NCBI GenBank assembly: GCA_963281155.1
Contig: CAUJLY010000001.1
Location: 3,720,001 to 3,784,000 of the forward strand
Source: Rhabditophanes sp. KR3021
Taxonomy: Eukaryota; Nematoda; Chromadorea; Rhabditida; Alloionematidae
DNA: 64,000 nt
Reading direction: 5' to 3'
Below, piece by piece: positions 32,019 through 47,600 of this stretch. The position numbers and the translations under genes were made by a program. The notes under the pieces were generated by a model. The model searched no databases and was not told where the DNA came from. It worked only from the letters and a program-made list of their open reading frames with translations. The stretch's first letter is position 1; every line of letters begins with the position of its first letter.

Positions 32019-35000
32019 GATTCGATTAGCAAGAGATGCAACAAGATGACGAAATTTCAGACAACTCTGAATAGTGACAAATATTGGGAAAATATCTTCT
32101 TATATTTGGGCAAAATATGCATTTTTTGTCCATTTGTCTGCACATTTTTTCAATATTTTAATTTCGAATAAATATATTATGAATGGTTTTTGAATATAAG
32201 AAATTTGAATGCATTTACAATTGAGTATACGCATGATGCCTTAAAATGTTTATGTAAGTATAATACGCATATTGTTTATAGTCAAATAATTGCTTAAAAG
32301 TATTCTTAATGAATTGACAAACTATTTTGCTTCCAAAGTTGTATTTATTTTGGTAAACGGAAAAAAAATTATTTGTTTTCTAAAAAGTGTAGAGCAAAGA
32401 TGTTTTTTGATTTAATTGTAAATCAGTTGGGTAAACTTTGGCTACGTATCACTTTAATAAGGTATTATTTTTAATTGATAGCTAAAATCATTCACTCTAA
32501 TTACATAAACCAATTTACTTAAGTGTTATGTTAAGCCTTGTGTTTGGTTTTTATCCATCAAAAACAATTTTTAATAGTTTTTTGCAACTAAATATTTAAC
32601 TGTTTTTTAGTCTCGTTTGAAAACATTAATTTAATTAAAAGAATAAAGTATATTTAACTTTTAAATAACCAAAATTACAAAAACAACAACAAACAAATAA
32701 TACTACGAAATAAGAATTGAATGAAGTCTTAGTAACGGTTTAACGGAAACGTCAATCTTGGTCATAGCACTCAATATGTCAAAACTATTGATAGGTGTTC
32801 CCGTCCACCATCTCGAGATTACCATTCACTTTCACCAATTTATCACAAACGTTTACAAAAATGGAAGGTTTAAATAAAATAATCGGAAATAATCGTTTAA
32901 ATCACTCTTTTGTCTTCTTTACCGATTCCAAATATTCATTGCGATACCTTTTTATACAATCACCCATTTGTTAATATAACTGCAATTTAAACAAAGCTTG
33001 GTCTAGCTATCATGCATATCAAATACTATCAAATATTCCCAATTAGCACGGGATACATATCGCAATAGAGTCTTGTCAGCTTATATTTATTGTACAATAG
33101 ATGCATTCAATAACAATCATTGATAGATACATCATCAAACTCCAATTTGTCCTTATTTTTACTTTAATTGATACTTTCATAAAATTTCGTATCCGCACAA
33201 ATATACTCATAAAATGGTTCCTATTTTTCACAGCTTGATTTCCGCAATCACTTCGCTCCATTCAAAATGACATGTATTGTATATTTAAGCAATTATGATA
33301 CTGTTTACAAAACCATTATTTCACTTCTTAAATCAAATTAAAGTCTCCCTCCTATAATACCCTCGCTTTTTTGTATTATAAATGATTTTAACATTTGCCT
33401 TGTTGCGCAAACTCACTTCCTGTATCAAGATAGAGTTCCCATTTCAACGAGAAGACTAAATGGTGGTCAGAATGTTTACTTGTACCCACTTTTGTTTATA
33501 TTAAGAGCATTCACTTAACTCACAATATTAATAAAATAAATACCATCCATTTGCAACATTTCCATAACTGACCCAATTTATTTTTTAGTATATTACTATT
33601 TTTAATAATCATTGCAAACCTTCAAATTTTAATTCCCAATTATGACATTTGACTTACACTCATTTATCTTTCTGCATTACTATATGAAACAATGATACAT
33701 CCTTACATTCTGCTAAATAATATCTATTACCACGTTTTGATCTTTTGAAAAAAGTCTTAATTCCATTCGAATTACCCTGACTAGATAATTTGACAATGTC
33801 CTTTTTTGTGTTCTAAATCATAGCACATAAATTTACACGATTACTTCTTCCAAGTTATTAATTTATTGTTTTCCTTTACAATAATGATGACGGATCAAAC
33901 ACAATCCTAAATGTCTTTTTGTAATGAACATATTAACATGTTATTAGTAGTATATTATTGTTTTGTTATCACTTATAGTTTTACGTATTTATGAGTAAAT
34001 ATTTAAAAACATTCTTATTATTAAATGTATACAAACCTATTATTATTCCTTGATACTTGTTTTTAACACATCTATAAATAAATATTACCTTTCGAGAATC
34101 TAATAATATATGTACATGTGAACATATTTTCCACAATCTATCATAAATAAAATGCTTACAATAAATAACAGAAATTGTATGATTTCTTAAGAAGCAGATG
34201 CTTCCTTTGTGTTAGAAGTAATAAAGTTATGTTATGATATTGAAGATTTATTATTAAATCTAAGAAGGGTAATTTGTATGTAGAACTATAAGATGAGAAT
34301 CCGAAAAATAGGATGTGAATACCAAATTAATAGAAGTAAATACAGTCAATAATTTTTTTAATTTAAATAATCCTATTTTACGGTGACATTTTTATTTTAT
34401 TTATTCAAAATGAAGATATTTAAACGCACGAGCACAATGATCATGTTTAAAAGACACAATTCCTTTTGCCTTTTTTTAATTTTGATAGACTTAAAGTCAG
34501 ATCTTAAATATACAGTTCGTGAGCCTAATATTTTGACCAAACATCTAACAGTTCATCTCCTTTTGTTTATACAATTTCCGTTATACACATATGTACTTGG
34601 TCTACATTTAATCAAACAACTGTAATAATAAGCTATGAGGAGGACAAGTTGTATAAAAGTTATTTTTAAAACACAAAACAATACCCAAACCACATGTGAT
34701 CCAATCGAATCAATCTATTTTTAATTTAAAAAAGTATAATTTAACAGTTTGTAATTCAAATACTGGTATCCTTTTTGAAGACGATATACTCTCCCTCAAA
34801 CTGGTTAGTGATTGTATGGATTTTTTGATTTATAACTTATAAAAAAGTTTAATTTCGATTTCTTTGTCTGAATCCGTTTTTGTGTTTGCTATATCTGGCT
34901 TTAATTTAATTACAGCTGAATATGCAAGTGTGCAAGTATTCGAGTAGGCAAGTATGTATTTAGTTTGTCGATTCAGGAGCTGAATTTGCGAGAAATATCC

Positions 35001-35660
35001 AAGTTGACCATTACATACAACCGTTGTAAAACCTATCAGACACAAACCAAAATGTACAAATAAACGTTTTTACATGATATCGAAGACATTTTTGTGTTCC
35101 CTTAGATTAATTTGTTATTTTATTATTTTTGTTATCAAAAAGTACCTCACAAAAATTCGGTGATTGTCTCCTTTGGTCACAAAATAATGAGTCACATCGC
35201 ATACACATTTGAGAGTTATTTATTAAGCTGCGCGGTGGAGATACCGTTTATCATATACCTATTTCACTACCAAAAATACGATCACTATATTATCGCACAA
35301 TAAACATACTCAATCTCGATACCGTTGACCAATATAAATGCATATTATCATCTCTTTTTTTAAACAAATTGAAAAACTTAAAATTCTGCACATATAGGCG
35401 TGAGCATATTGTCCAGTCTAAAAAGATTTGCGATAAAAAAGGAACCTTTATGTAGCGATGAGATGTGTGTTGTTATGTACATTTAGTTATAAAACAAATT
35501 TTGACAAAAACCAAAATAGCCAGTCCTTTTCTCATCTAGTGGTATTGGCCTCTTGATCACATCAGACTTAATATTTTTAACAAACCAAATCTTCTCTTCA
35601 TCACGACAAAAACATACAGACGCTAACGTTTCTACATTTTTGTTTAAATTAGCCTGTAGG
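32019..35660. other. 3.6-kb region upstream of the EVI5-type gene, no gene seen
   Basis: AT-rich with scattered short frames lacking coding character. Likely regulatory DNA and 5' untranslated exons of the divergent neighbours. No repeats or RNA genes recognised. Confidence 0.4.
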
Positions 35661-38600
35661 ATGTCGGCAACTTCTCCTATGTTAAACATTGATTCACAGT
35701 CCATTTCTATATTAGGATATCAAATTAATTATGAAGATGCAAAAGAAACACTTTCAGAATTGTCTACTAATTTGACTATTCCATGGTAAGTACTTAATTG
35801 TTTAGCAGACTATAGGATGTATAATTACTTGATCGCCAAAATTGCGAATGTGTTTATATGATCATCCAAATTATTAATATGTTTATATGATAATCAAAAT
35901 AATGCGTCTTATTTGTCATTAAGCGAAATTACCAAATTACGAATTATTACTTTCCTTATCACCCACTCCTAACAGCATTTGTATCTATCTAGATTCGAAC
36001 ATGGTCACTAAGGTGTCATACATCTCCATTCATTGGTATTCGTAGTATTAATATTATTATTAGACTATAGTATGATATTGCTCCAGCTTCTTCTACTTTT
36101 TTACAGTTTTGACAACATTTGTAGTGACCACTGCTTGCATCATCACACACCCTAAACAATAACACCTTTGATTGTTCTCACAATTATTGTTTTGTTGACA
36201 TGCGTCAAGATAAACATAGCAATTGCATTTTGTTTAGCTTAAACTGTTTCACAGATAATGTTCAAAGACAATTAATACTCAGAGCAATTTATTTCGAATT
36301 TTATATGTAATGTTGGAGATATTTATATTGATCATAAGAAGCTCTTTTATTATTCAATTTATTACTATTCTCAAATCCATTAACTTTATTCTAGCTTTAA
36401 TTTTAATTTGGAGGTTATAAAAAGTTTTTGTGTAGAGCTGTTTTATAGAAGTCTTTTTATTATCCGGTAGTTAAATTTATTTTTTGTCAAAAAACGAACA
36501 CAACCCTCATCTTTAATTAGTTCATTTTCGAGCCATGTCCTTGGCTTTGTTTTTTATTTAAAATATGTATGTAAATTACCCATTTAACGGACAATTCAAC
36601 GCTATTTTCCTTTCAAAAACCAACTCTTAATATCAAAAAGAGAATTCAATTTAAATAATGCGACCAAATGTTGATTAAAGTATTTTTACTTATTTAAACT
36701 ATTTAACTTCATCTAACTTCATTTAAACATTAATAGACACGAAACATCATTGATATTTAAACATTTGTTTTGTAGAAATGTCAATACATTTGTATACTTG
36801 CAAAATAATCATTTTGGTTCAGATGCATTTCAAATAATAGTTTACTTTCATAGGTGTAGTCATTCTTTTGACACGTTTGATATCAATCTGAATGTGTTTG
36901 TTCTATATGATTTCGAATTTTGTTTTGTACCATTTACTCATTACGGCATTACACAAATAAAGGTTAGATTGCTATCACTTTTGTCTTGATCTGTTATAAA
37001 TAACTTTCACTAGAATATATAAGAATGCATGTATAACCATGGTTGTGTCTAAACAAAAAGGATGTTGCATATCAAGAAATGTAACTTAATATTATTTTAA
37101 TTAAAGTTTATGTACTGACTTTTTTCACTACTTCATTAAGAGCATCACATTAAAGTAATTTTATGTTTGCTGTAATAAAATATTTATATTGGTTTCTTGT
37201 AATCATATTAATTGATATAAACGTGTTTCAGGCCTTCTTATCGTAAATCAAGAAGTGATTCCTTCAGCTCCATTTCAAGTTACCCTCACCCAGAAGAAAA
37301 TAGTTTTTTGGCCGAACTATCTAGATATCAAAAAAGTAACAGAAGAAATAGTCACGAACTAAATAATTGCAACAATAATAATTGTTCTGATGTTCAAAAT
37401 TTGAACAATCTCCATTCATTATCCCCATCTTCAGCTGACCCTAATTTGCAACACAACCAACGTAGACATTCTTTTGGCAGTGCCGCTAGGAAGTCTTATA
37501 AACACAAGGCCAAAAAGATGTTGACCACTCAATCGTCCATGTCACCAGCCTTGAATATTTCAAGAGAACATACTATGAATTCGTCCCAAAATTCACCATC
37601 ATATTGTAAGTTTCATAAAAATAATTTAAAATCTAGTTAATATTTAGTACATATTCATACTATGCAAAAGTTCGAGTAATATTATTAAACTTAAAGAACC
37701 CTTGTTTTATTGAATCTTTCTTTTGAGATGCTTTTACTGCCCAACAGTCTATTCTTTTAATATCCTTTGAAGTTTAAGCGAATTCATCATACTCTTTACA
37801 ATATTTTGTGTCATTTTTTGATTAATGCGCGTTTTTGAAGTTCCTAAAAGATGCTCCTTTGTGACACAAAAATAGTTGTAGCTCATGTTCATTTTAAAAA
37901 AATAATTAGTTATATCAAAAAATTAAACTTTGCTCACTTCCAAATTATTTCAACTTGTACCCATTTCTTGCTATATCCATCTTGGGAGTTCTTCAAAAAT
38001 TGTTTATATACACATACTGGCAAAAAACGAGTTTGATAGGACGGAAGTTTGAATGGCAATTTTAGTTTGCGCATAGTGATAAGTATGGGCCATCTTTACA
38101 TAACGACTTTTTGGTAATAGATATATATAGAGTCACATATGCACATAATGATTCTCTTTTTTAGTCTAACTTCTTTTGACTGAATCATTTGTTTATGTTA
38201 AAATTTTTGTATTTATTTATTGTTTTTGATAGAGTGTACACATTTTGTCAACATTGCTAACAATCAAATATTTGGAAATTTAAAAATAGACGGCTATTAA
38301 TTTTTGCAATGTGAATAATTAAATGTAAAAACAATCCTGGTTATGTACTTCACCCTGCTTATTTTAAGATTTTACTGATAAGAGTTGTTAGGGGACACTG
38401 GTGGTGCTTTGATTTACTTATGATGAAGCACTTTTTTGTTGTATGATTTGTGTCATTGCAGTTTAAATTGATAACACTATCACAGTGTTATACATGCATA
38501 TTTACCGACTCAAACTATTTCATTTGTTTTGATCTGATTTGGATTATTTTCCAATTTGCTACAATTTAACTATTACTGATTAAAAAATTAGAAAGACTTC

Positions 38601-41600
38601 ATTTTTTATTATTTAAACAAATATTTAAATAGCTGACAACTTACATTCATTTTGACCATACTTATTATGCGTTATAGTGATAACATCATGTTACTAAGCA
38701 TTGTGATCATTATTTTTTAAAATACGTTTACCTTTATTAGAACCGAAATTCTATTCATTTTCTATCTTAAATATATATGTATTTAGTAGTATGTTATCAT
38801 GAGAAGAGATAAATAAAGAGTGGCACATCTGAATAAATTTGATTAAATTGTAATGAAAAGAAATTGACAAACAACACCCTCAAAATGCATTAATTTGAAT
38901 GAAACATTCAAGTTGTAAGGAAGCAATCGATGGATGCCAACATTGTGCATGCATTAAATAGGTACTTTTGATATTAAACAAGTATCCACAGACTTTGTCA
39001 TCTGTGGTTATCTTTTGTCATAGTTAGTTAGTCAATTCATAGTATACCTTCAAACACAAAACCAGTCGTCGTCACCTATTTTTAACAATCGCCACATTAT
39101 AAAAAAAGCTTATTTTGTCAAAAATGAACATTTAAACCGCTTTTTTGATCTATTTAAGTTAAAATTCTTACCACCCCATTTCTGTCCTACTTAATGGGGC
39201 CTTTGGAAAGTGTGTTTCAAGCCCACTATTACATCGTGATGGAACATTTATTATATCTAAGCTAAAATCTAAATATAATTACTCGGTCACTTTTTGACCG
39301 GTTGTTACAAATATATTTGACAATTGGAACCAATAAAATGTAGTAGATGCATAATTCAGATATTTAATTCATTTGATATAAAAAAAGACTACACTCAAGT
39401 AGGTGATTATAAATAGAGGAAGTAATTGTGATTGCATTGATTTAAATTTAAACAGGATTCCCTTGATATATCCATCTACAATATTATCAATTTACTAATA
39501 CTTTTCTAAAAATTTAATTGCACATGATATTTTTGTACACTTTTAACAACAACAATTTGTGAATTGATTGATCTGCCAAATCAGTTCCTAATTATTAGGA
39601 CTTTACAACAGTTCTTTCTTTTAAAAAACTTTTGCTCACAAAACGTCGCCAACATACTTTTATCTGACCTATTTTGTAGCGTCGCTGCTGCTCTGATTGA
39701 ACATCATCTCCATTTAAGTATTAAGGTTGCCAATGATCTTATTAACATATAATAAATTCAGAATTTTCAATAAGTACTTCATTTAAAATATATCTGCAAA
39801 ATAGTTAATTTATATTAACCGAAAATTGGTCAAAAATGGATATCATTATTTTTGTATTTGTGTGTAATTTAACATACATTTTTAGTCTCTCATTGATAAT
39901 GTTTATTTTAGTCTTTTGAAGGCTTACAAATATAGACACACTTTTCGTCTAGTTATTAAGCTCATTTTGGTAAAGATAACACCACTTAATTCTAGGGCAA
40001 TAATATATGTTTGTTCATAAATATTATCATACACTCGTTCTATTTTGTCCAAATGTCACAATGATTTTGTTAAATTCAATCTGGAATGTTTTCGCCAACC
40101 AAATATTTATCATTACCACAAATACTAGTACTCTTTTTGAGAGATGCCGTTGTGGTCAATTTTCAGAACCAATCGAGCATAGCTTAATTTATTCTTTCAT
40201 GATATTTTTAAAATAAACTAACTAATGTCAGATACTGAAGAAAGATATTTTAAACAAAACATGTTGTATAATATTTCATTCGCCTATTGAAATGATGCAT
40301 TTAAAAAAGTGCACTTTTCAAAACAATTACCAAATTTACTTGCGTCTATAAATTTAAGATCAAATTTATTATTATCGACAACATAGACTAATTAGCAGGA
40401 ACTAATCTTAATTAATTACAGGCAACGATACTGATTCAGAAACAAACCCTTCTTCAGATGCAGAATTAGTTGATCAAGAACTTGCAGTGCCTGAAGTTTG
40501 CTCATTGTTATTGAAAATGGAGGAGTTAAATAAGTAAGTGACTTGAATCATCCAAAAACAAGTCGAAAATATTTTATTTTAAATTAATTCGTATTTGTTT
40601 AGAATAATTGAAAGTGACGCCAGAAGTGTGACTTCACGCAAAAGTGGCTCCGTTTCCTCAGAATTAAACACAGAAACTGATTCGCCAACCAGGTCCTCGT
40701 CAGAAGGATCGCGCCAAAATTCATGTCCACTAGACGATGATGACAACATAGATTTATGGACGGTTTGGAGTAATTTAATCAAATCATGGGATTATGAAAT
40801 GAAGAAGAGACCAAATGACGTAAAAGATCTAGTAAGAAGGGGTATTCCAAACCATTTTAGAACGGTGGCTTGGCAGCTGTTGTCTAAAGCAAACACCTGT
40901 AATGTTAACGAAGCTTATGCAAAGTATTTAAAGCAGTCGAGCCCTTTCGAAAAGGTGATAATCAGAGACATGCCGAGAACATATCCCGAATTGAAATTTT
41001 TTAAGGAAGAGAATGGACGGGGCCAAACGGCATTATTTAATGTAATTAAAGCATATAGTATTCATGATCAAGAAGTTGGTTATTGCCAAGGCTCAGCATT
41101 CATAGTTGGACAATTGTTGCTTCAGATGGTAAGGAAATGTTAATTTAATTTTATTATTTTTTGTAGAAAGAAGAAGAAGCATTCGCCGTCTTTGTTAGAC
41201 TTATGGAAAATTATCGTTTAAGAGAATTATACAAACCAACAATGACAGACTTGGGACTTTGCATGTTTCAACTGGATTGCTTAGTGCAAGAAAGATTTCC
41301 TGATTTGCACACTCATTTCAATAATGTTGGTTTTGATACCTCTATGTATGCCAGCTCTTGGTTTCTAACATTGTTTACAACTTCACTGCCGCTTGATTTA
41401 GCAAACAGAATAATGGACTTCTTTTTAGTAGATGGTATGGAAGCCATCTTTAGAATTGCAATCGTCATTCTGCAAAACGGACGTTTTGAGTTGTTACGTC
41501 TTGACATGGAAGGGATGTTGAAGTATTTTCAAAGAATTAGAGAAGTGTATGAAAATGATCATGAGTTGCTTCTAACAGTCGCCTGTCAAATTACCTTGAA

Positions 41601-44600
41601 TGCTAAAAAGATGAAAAAACTTGAGAAAGAGTATTTGACTAAGCGTACCAAAGAACAGGATGAAGCCATTGAACTTAGGGTAAGTTGATTTATTAAATTA
41701 AAACTAAAAAACAATGTTCTTTAATGTGGTTGTTTGCAATGCCTGAAGGGTATTCCATCAAATTTATTTAAAATTATTCCAAATTACTCCAAATTCCTAA
41801 AAAAGAGCTCAAATTCTTTTCGGAACACAATTAAGCCAAATTAATGTCATCAAAAAATATTGTTTATACAAATTAAATGTATACTAGATGATGCGCAAAC
41901 TTTTTTGTAGACAATCCTCCCAATGGATGAAGGCGAATCTAATTAACGTTGTGATATATTTTCAATGCATGATAACAAGATGTGTAATAACAACAATTAT
42001 AGGCGTAACCATTTCATAGTATTAATATTGAATAGATATTGAAATTTAATTAACTTGTTATAACTTTAATTTGTCATGATCGCAATAAGTCAATTATTGC
42101 GGGATAATGCATGCATTGGTTTCATCTTTTTAATTATCATTTACGCTTTTCTACTACAAATTGTATACAATATTTAAGCATAAAGTATGTTGCATTTAAT
42201 AATGCTTATAGTGTCAATAATGTTCATAATGGTAATAATCATAATAATGTGTAAGTAATAATACATACCATACATTTACCTGCGGAACAAACTCCTTTAT
42301 CAAAATATTTACACGATCAACTTACATTTGAAGTAGCTGTAGAGAGTGCGAAAACTTATTATCTGTCTTTCAAATTTGCGTTAAAAGCAATTGCTGACAC
42401 ATTTACTGGAATCTTGCAACAATTTCTCTTTTGCCCATTTAGCCTTGATTTTGGTGTTGTGTTAAAGCAAACAAATTTAGCAAATTATTTAATCGTCATA
42501 CATATTTATGCACAATATTTGCTTGTAAAAGTATATAACCTACATTTAAATATACATATGTAGTAAATATGTATTTATTTGTTTAAATCATTCTTCATCA
42601 CCCTTTTATTTATCAACAACAGCTAACAAACATCTCCAAAAGTTCAATTCTCTCGATCACAATGGAGAGAACACACTATAATTTGAGCATCTTCACTTTA
42701 CTTTTGATCTCATTAATTAATGAACGTATCATCTTATTAATCTCTACTTATCACTACATATCATACACACTATTACTTACTACTACTTCTGAATATATAA
42801 ACCTCCTTCCATCGTAAAAAAAACCAAACTAGTTTACATTAAGATATTACCGTTGTCAATTACGAACATATCATACGTATAACAATATTAAATAATGAAA
42901 GTAAAAACCTTCACTCATCTACTTTTGTTTTTAAACGAAACAATCAGCTTTGTCATTTATATGTGGTGGTTGCCCTTTTATTTTGAGTCAAGCTTTGTTG
43001 TGTGATTCACAATTGACCAATTTATTTATTATGTGCAGTTTAATATATCATTTATATTTACTTATATAAAATAGCCTATTAATTCTTGTTTAAATCGGAC
43101 TATCACATTTTTATATGTCTATATTTATGACAGCTTAAGTGTGAAGATAGCTATTTTTGTTAAGCTTTAAATTCGCTAACAATACTTATTTTATACAAAA
43201 CAAATCTTTTTTAATCAAAGAAATTTTTAATCAAACAATACTCTTTTTCTGATCATTTTTATTCTCCCTTTTCCCATTGATTCTTGTTTGAATGAAAGTA
43301 CAGTGTGTGAAATTATAATTGCTCTTATATAGTATGGGATAAGCATCTTTGAGTTCTTGAGTATCATCCACCAATTTATATGCAGAAAGGAACAATTATC
43401 GTTTTACATTGTATATTTATTATCATCTTTTTCCAATGTATATTTATTCTATCATTATTATTATCTTGTCTATCCATAATTCATCATTGTTAATTCTTGA
43501 ATTTGCTCAGCTGCAACTCTCATTCTGAATCTGTAATAGTTGGAAAAGAAGAATATCTATAACTAATACAGAATTCTAGTTTCTTTTCCATATAATGTGA
43601 ACACATCCTATCTTATCACATAACACACCGCTAATAATTATCTCTCTCCTTTATTCTTTACATTATTTTTATATGTATTGTCTTTCTTCAAACATAGTAT
43701 ATACGCAACAATAATAATATCATATTATCATCATAATATCGTATTATTTATTTACCAAACAAGTTTCCCACTCATTAATAAATATCAAAAAAGCAAGCTT
43801 TTATAAAAGTCTAATTTAGTAAATAGATCAAACATAAATGTGTAATTAAAAAGACGCCGTAAACTTTACTTTGTATTGCTCTTCATCAAATTTAATCTTT
43901 GTCGAATTGTTATCAAAGTATTTTAATAGATGTTACATCCATTTTTTTATGGAGTATACAAATTCTGTTAACTAGCAGGTTAAATAGCGATGATGAAGCT
44001 GCATTTAGTATCATTTGTATAATCACACCTTTTGTGATTAAAACGATAAATTATGTACAAATTAAGTATTAAAATAGTAACATTGGAAATATGTACTTTG
44101 TTGCAACAATTTTTGATAAAGGTGCATAATTAGGCTAAGTTCAAAGCTAATAACTAATTTTAACCAGTTGTACTTTTTATGCTTTTTGTCAAAATTAATA
44201 CATATAACAAATTGAATATGCATATGACGATTATGTATGTACGAAAAGTTAAGCACAAATCACACTTTTAGGTGATCGTGTTTTCCGTCTTTTCATAATT
44301 ATAGTTAAATATACTAAAAATAAATATGTGGAGGTAAGAATTGCGTGTGAGCTAATACAAAACACAGCCTTAATACGATCTTTTATAACATAATCCGTCA
44401 AATACCATTCCTTAACCTTATATTTATCATCTTGACATAATCTATCACATTAAGTTTATTTTGACCTTTATATTGTGTCATAAAGAATAGCCATTTACCT
44501 TAAACTATATTTAAACACATCTTACGCTACTGGTAAAGAATAATAAAATTAATGTTTAATTTGAAACTTCTTATGCAAACATTTTTTACCTGAAAGTTGA

Positions 44601-47600
44601 TTTATTTCTTATTATTTACCTTGATTTGATTACAATAAATACATACAACATAGTTACTTTATAATGCAACTGTGAAATGTTAATCTTTTTCTACATTATA
44701 CCATTGATGTTTACATTTATACCGTTTTACATGCAATCATTTTAATATCGTGTAGGTGATATGACTTTTGATACGACTTTTGAAATGACTTCTGGGGTTG
44801 AATTGTGAAAATCTTTAGATAATGTAAGAAATAATTTTTTAGTGACACACAAACATTTAAAACAAAATGCTAGTTCTTTTGTTGTTTTTTATAGTAAAAT
44901 GTGTCTTGTCATAAAGACATTTTGACAATGTTAGTGATCAGCCTTATTTATTTATTGAAATCGGATCTTCGTTTTTGACAATGTTAAAAGAAGCTCGTAC
45001 AATGATATTCATCTTGTTTCACTTTTTTCCAAATAACAACTTTCAACTATTTTTATTGCTTTAACGACTACACACCTTCACCCTGATTATCTTACTTAAC
45101 TACAAATTAAAATTTTTCTTTAAAGGAAATGATTCGTCAAAAACAGAATTAACTTTGAATAGTCAGAGTGTATATTTAACCATTTCATCTTTACCTTAAT
45201 TACTTGTAAATGAGTGTCTTCTGTACTTCACACAACTTTACAAACAAAGTTGCATGATCAAAGGTATTTTCAATTATAGGATAAAATATTTCCAATTCCA
45301 TTCCCATTTAATTGACCAGGCCAACCGAACGCTCTACTTCATGATCTTTGATAGTAGGTAGTGTGTATTGTTCAATCAAATTGCCTAATCAACCAAATGC
45401 CACAACAACTTTTTCAGCCTCCCGCAATCATTTGCCCCTAATTATAATTGATCAATCCACTATTTTCTCTATTAATCACTGATTAATAATGTTCTTTTGA
45501 TTAATACGAATCATTTTTTATTCTCAAAATAGGTGCATAAATAAATATTCTATAGTTATGAACATTCATAAAATTGATGGTTATGATGAGTCAAACGTAA
45601 TAATGATTGCAATATATTTTTCTTTTACCACATACTACCTTCTACTAAACGTTCATCACCCTGAATTTGATTTTTTAACTCATTATTTATCCCCAAATAT
45701 ATTAATGCAATCATATTTATTTATGATTTAAGAAAATGTCCTCTAAGTAGCCAACGGGAAAATGTTTCTAGTTTATTATATTAGTTTTGATCAGCAGTAT
45801 ATCAAATTGACACAAAGACATTAACCAAAACACTTTTGAATTTAGTTTAGTATAGAGAGGAATTGGTTATATGCTGAAATATAGATAATTTATATGTATT
45901 GGCCCATTTTGTACGTGTTAATAATAATGAGTGAGTTATTCCATTAAGCAGATGCATTACTAATAGAGAGAGTATAATTTGTCACTGATCTTTAGAACTT
46001 CCTTAAATTTAATTTTATCTTTGTCTTTTCCTAAAATCGTAAACAATATTGAAGAACACGTAACATTTTTATCTCCTTCAAATGTAACTTTAGATGAGTT
46101 TATAAAAAATGATAATAATATGATCCAAACAAATATGATCCTAACACATATCCATTAAGTATATAGAAACGCCTTAACATTTTTTGTATACGAAGAGAAG
46201 ACCCTTCACAAATAGTATATATCCAATTTTTATGTTTATATACTTCTCACAAACAAAAAAAATAAATTTGTCTTAACGTTAGTTGGTTAGGAATTAACAG
46301 AATTTTCTCCATTATTCGCATTAGATTTAATTGTTAGGTAATCTATTTTTGAGATTGACTGTATAAAAAATATAATTTATCCCAAACTTTTAATTTTCTT
46401 TATACTAAACACTATATTTACGTTGTCGTCTTCTGATAAAAATCTTATTAAACAACATTTCCTGTTCTGAATCTTATCTCTTTTTATTGGATGCAAACAT
46501 TTTTCCCGTTATATAATTATATTAATGAAACGTCAATTTTTTAAACTAAAATAATGAAGGAATGAATATATTATGATAGTTATGTAACGATTGCAATTTT
46601 TAAACAAGCTCTTTCTTTCATTTTGATCTAAATGACATTTCATCAAATTTTGTTCTTTCTCTAGATTAATTTGTAATATTTGTTTTTATTAAAGCCGGTT
46701 AAATCTACTAAATGAGTAATAAGAGGAATAATATACTTGTAAAGATTCGTGGTGCCACCATACGTGGGAAAAGTAAAGAAAAATTTATTTGGACCAAAAA
46801 GGTAAAATTTTTATTACAACATAACAAACACATTAAAACAAGAAAGTTTGTTTAAAAAGTTTATTTTAAAATGATTAAGAATGAGAGTATTAATTGAAAT
46901 TATTTTCAGAGACTACGCACAGAAAATCGCCTTTTAAGACAAAGAATAGATTACCTTGAATGTGAGTCATCGTCCCTTGCTGATCGTCTCATCAGAGGTC
47001 AAGTTGATTTGGCGCACAAAGCAGAAAATTGCTTGAACATCTCCCATGAGTTGATTCAATTGAGAGACATCAATACCGACGCTCACAAAAGAATCGAAGA
47101 GGCTTATGAAACTATTCGAGAACTTAGTTCAAGACCTAAAAACTTCGCCATCACAACTGCCGACAATGGAGTTCAAGTTGATGACATTTCAATGATTGAG
47201 CACATTCATTCTCTGCAACAAGAATTAATTGAGACACATGGTAAAAAAAGTGACCTAGAAAATTGTGTCAGAGACATCAAGGCACGTATGCAAGACTTAG
47301 AGATGGCTAATAAAAGGCTAAGAGAACAACCTCCAGATGAGGGAATTGCTACTCTACAGGAAGAACTAATTCAAGTTAAGATGCGTGAGGCGGAAGCTTC
47401 CCTTTCACTCAAGGAAATGAGGCAACGTTTCTCGGAATTAGAACAGCAATGGGCTAAGTACGTTCATGCTCGGACGTATGGTGCTCAAGCAATGGCTATT
47501 CAAAGTTTCAATACTAGTACCAGCGATGTTAGACATGATGACGATTCAGGTGTTGGAAATAGTCCAGACGGCGGATCCCCTTCATCTAGCTTCCAACCAC

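Noticed and set aside
35961..36070. tRNA-like T-loop (GTTCGAATC on the minus strand)
   Set aside because: The flanking bases cannot form a T-stem and no acceptor or anticodon stems fit.
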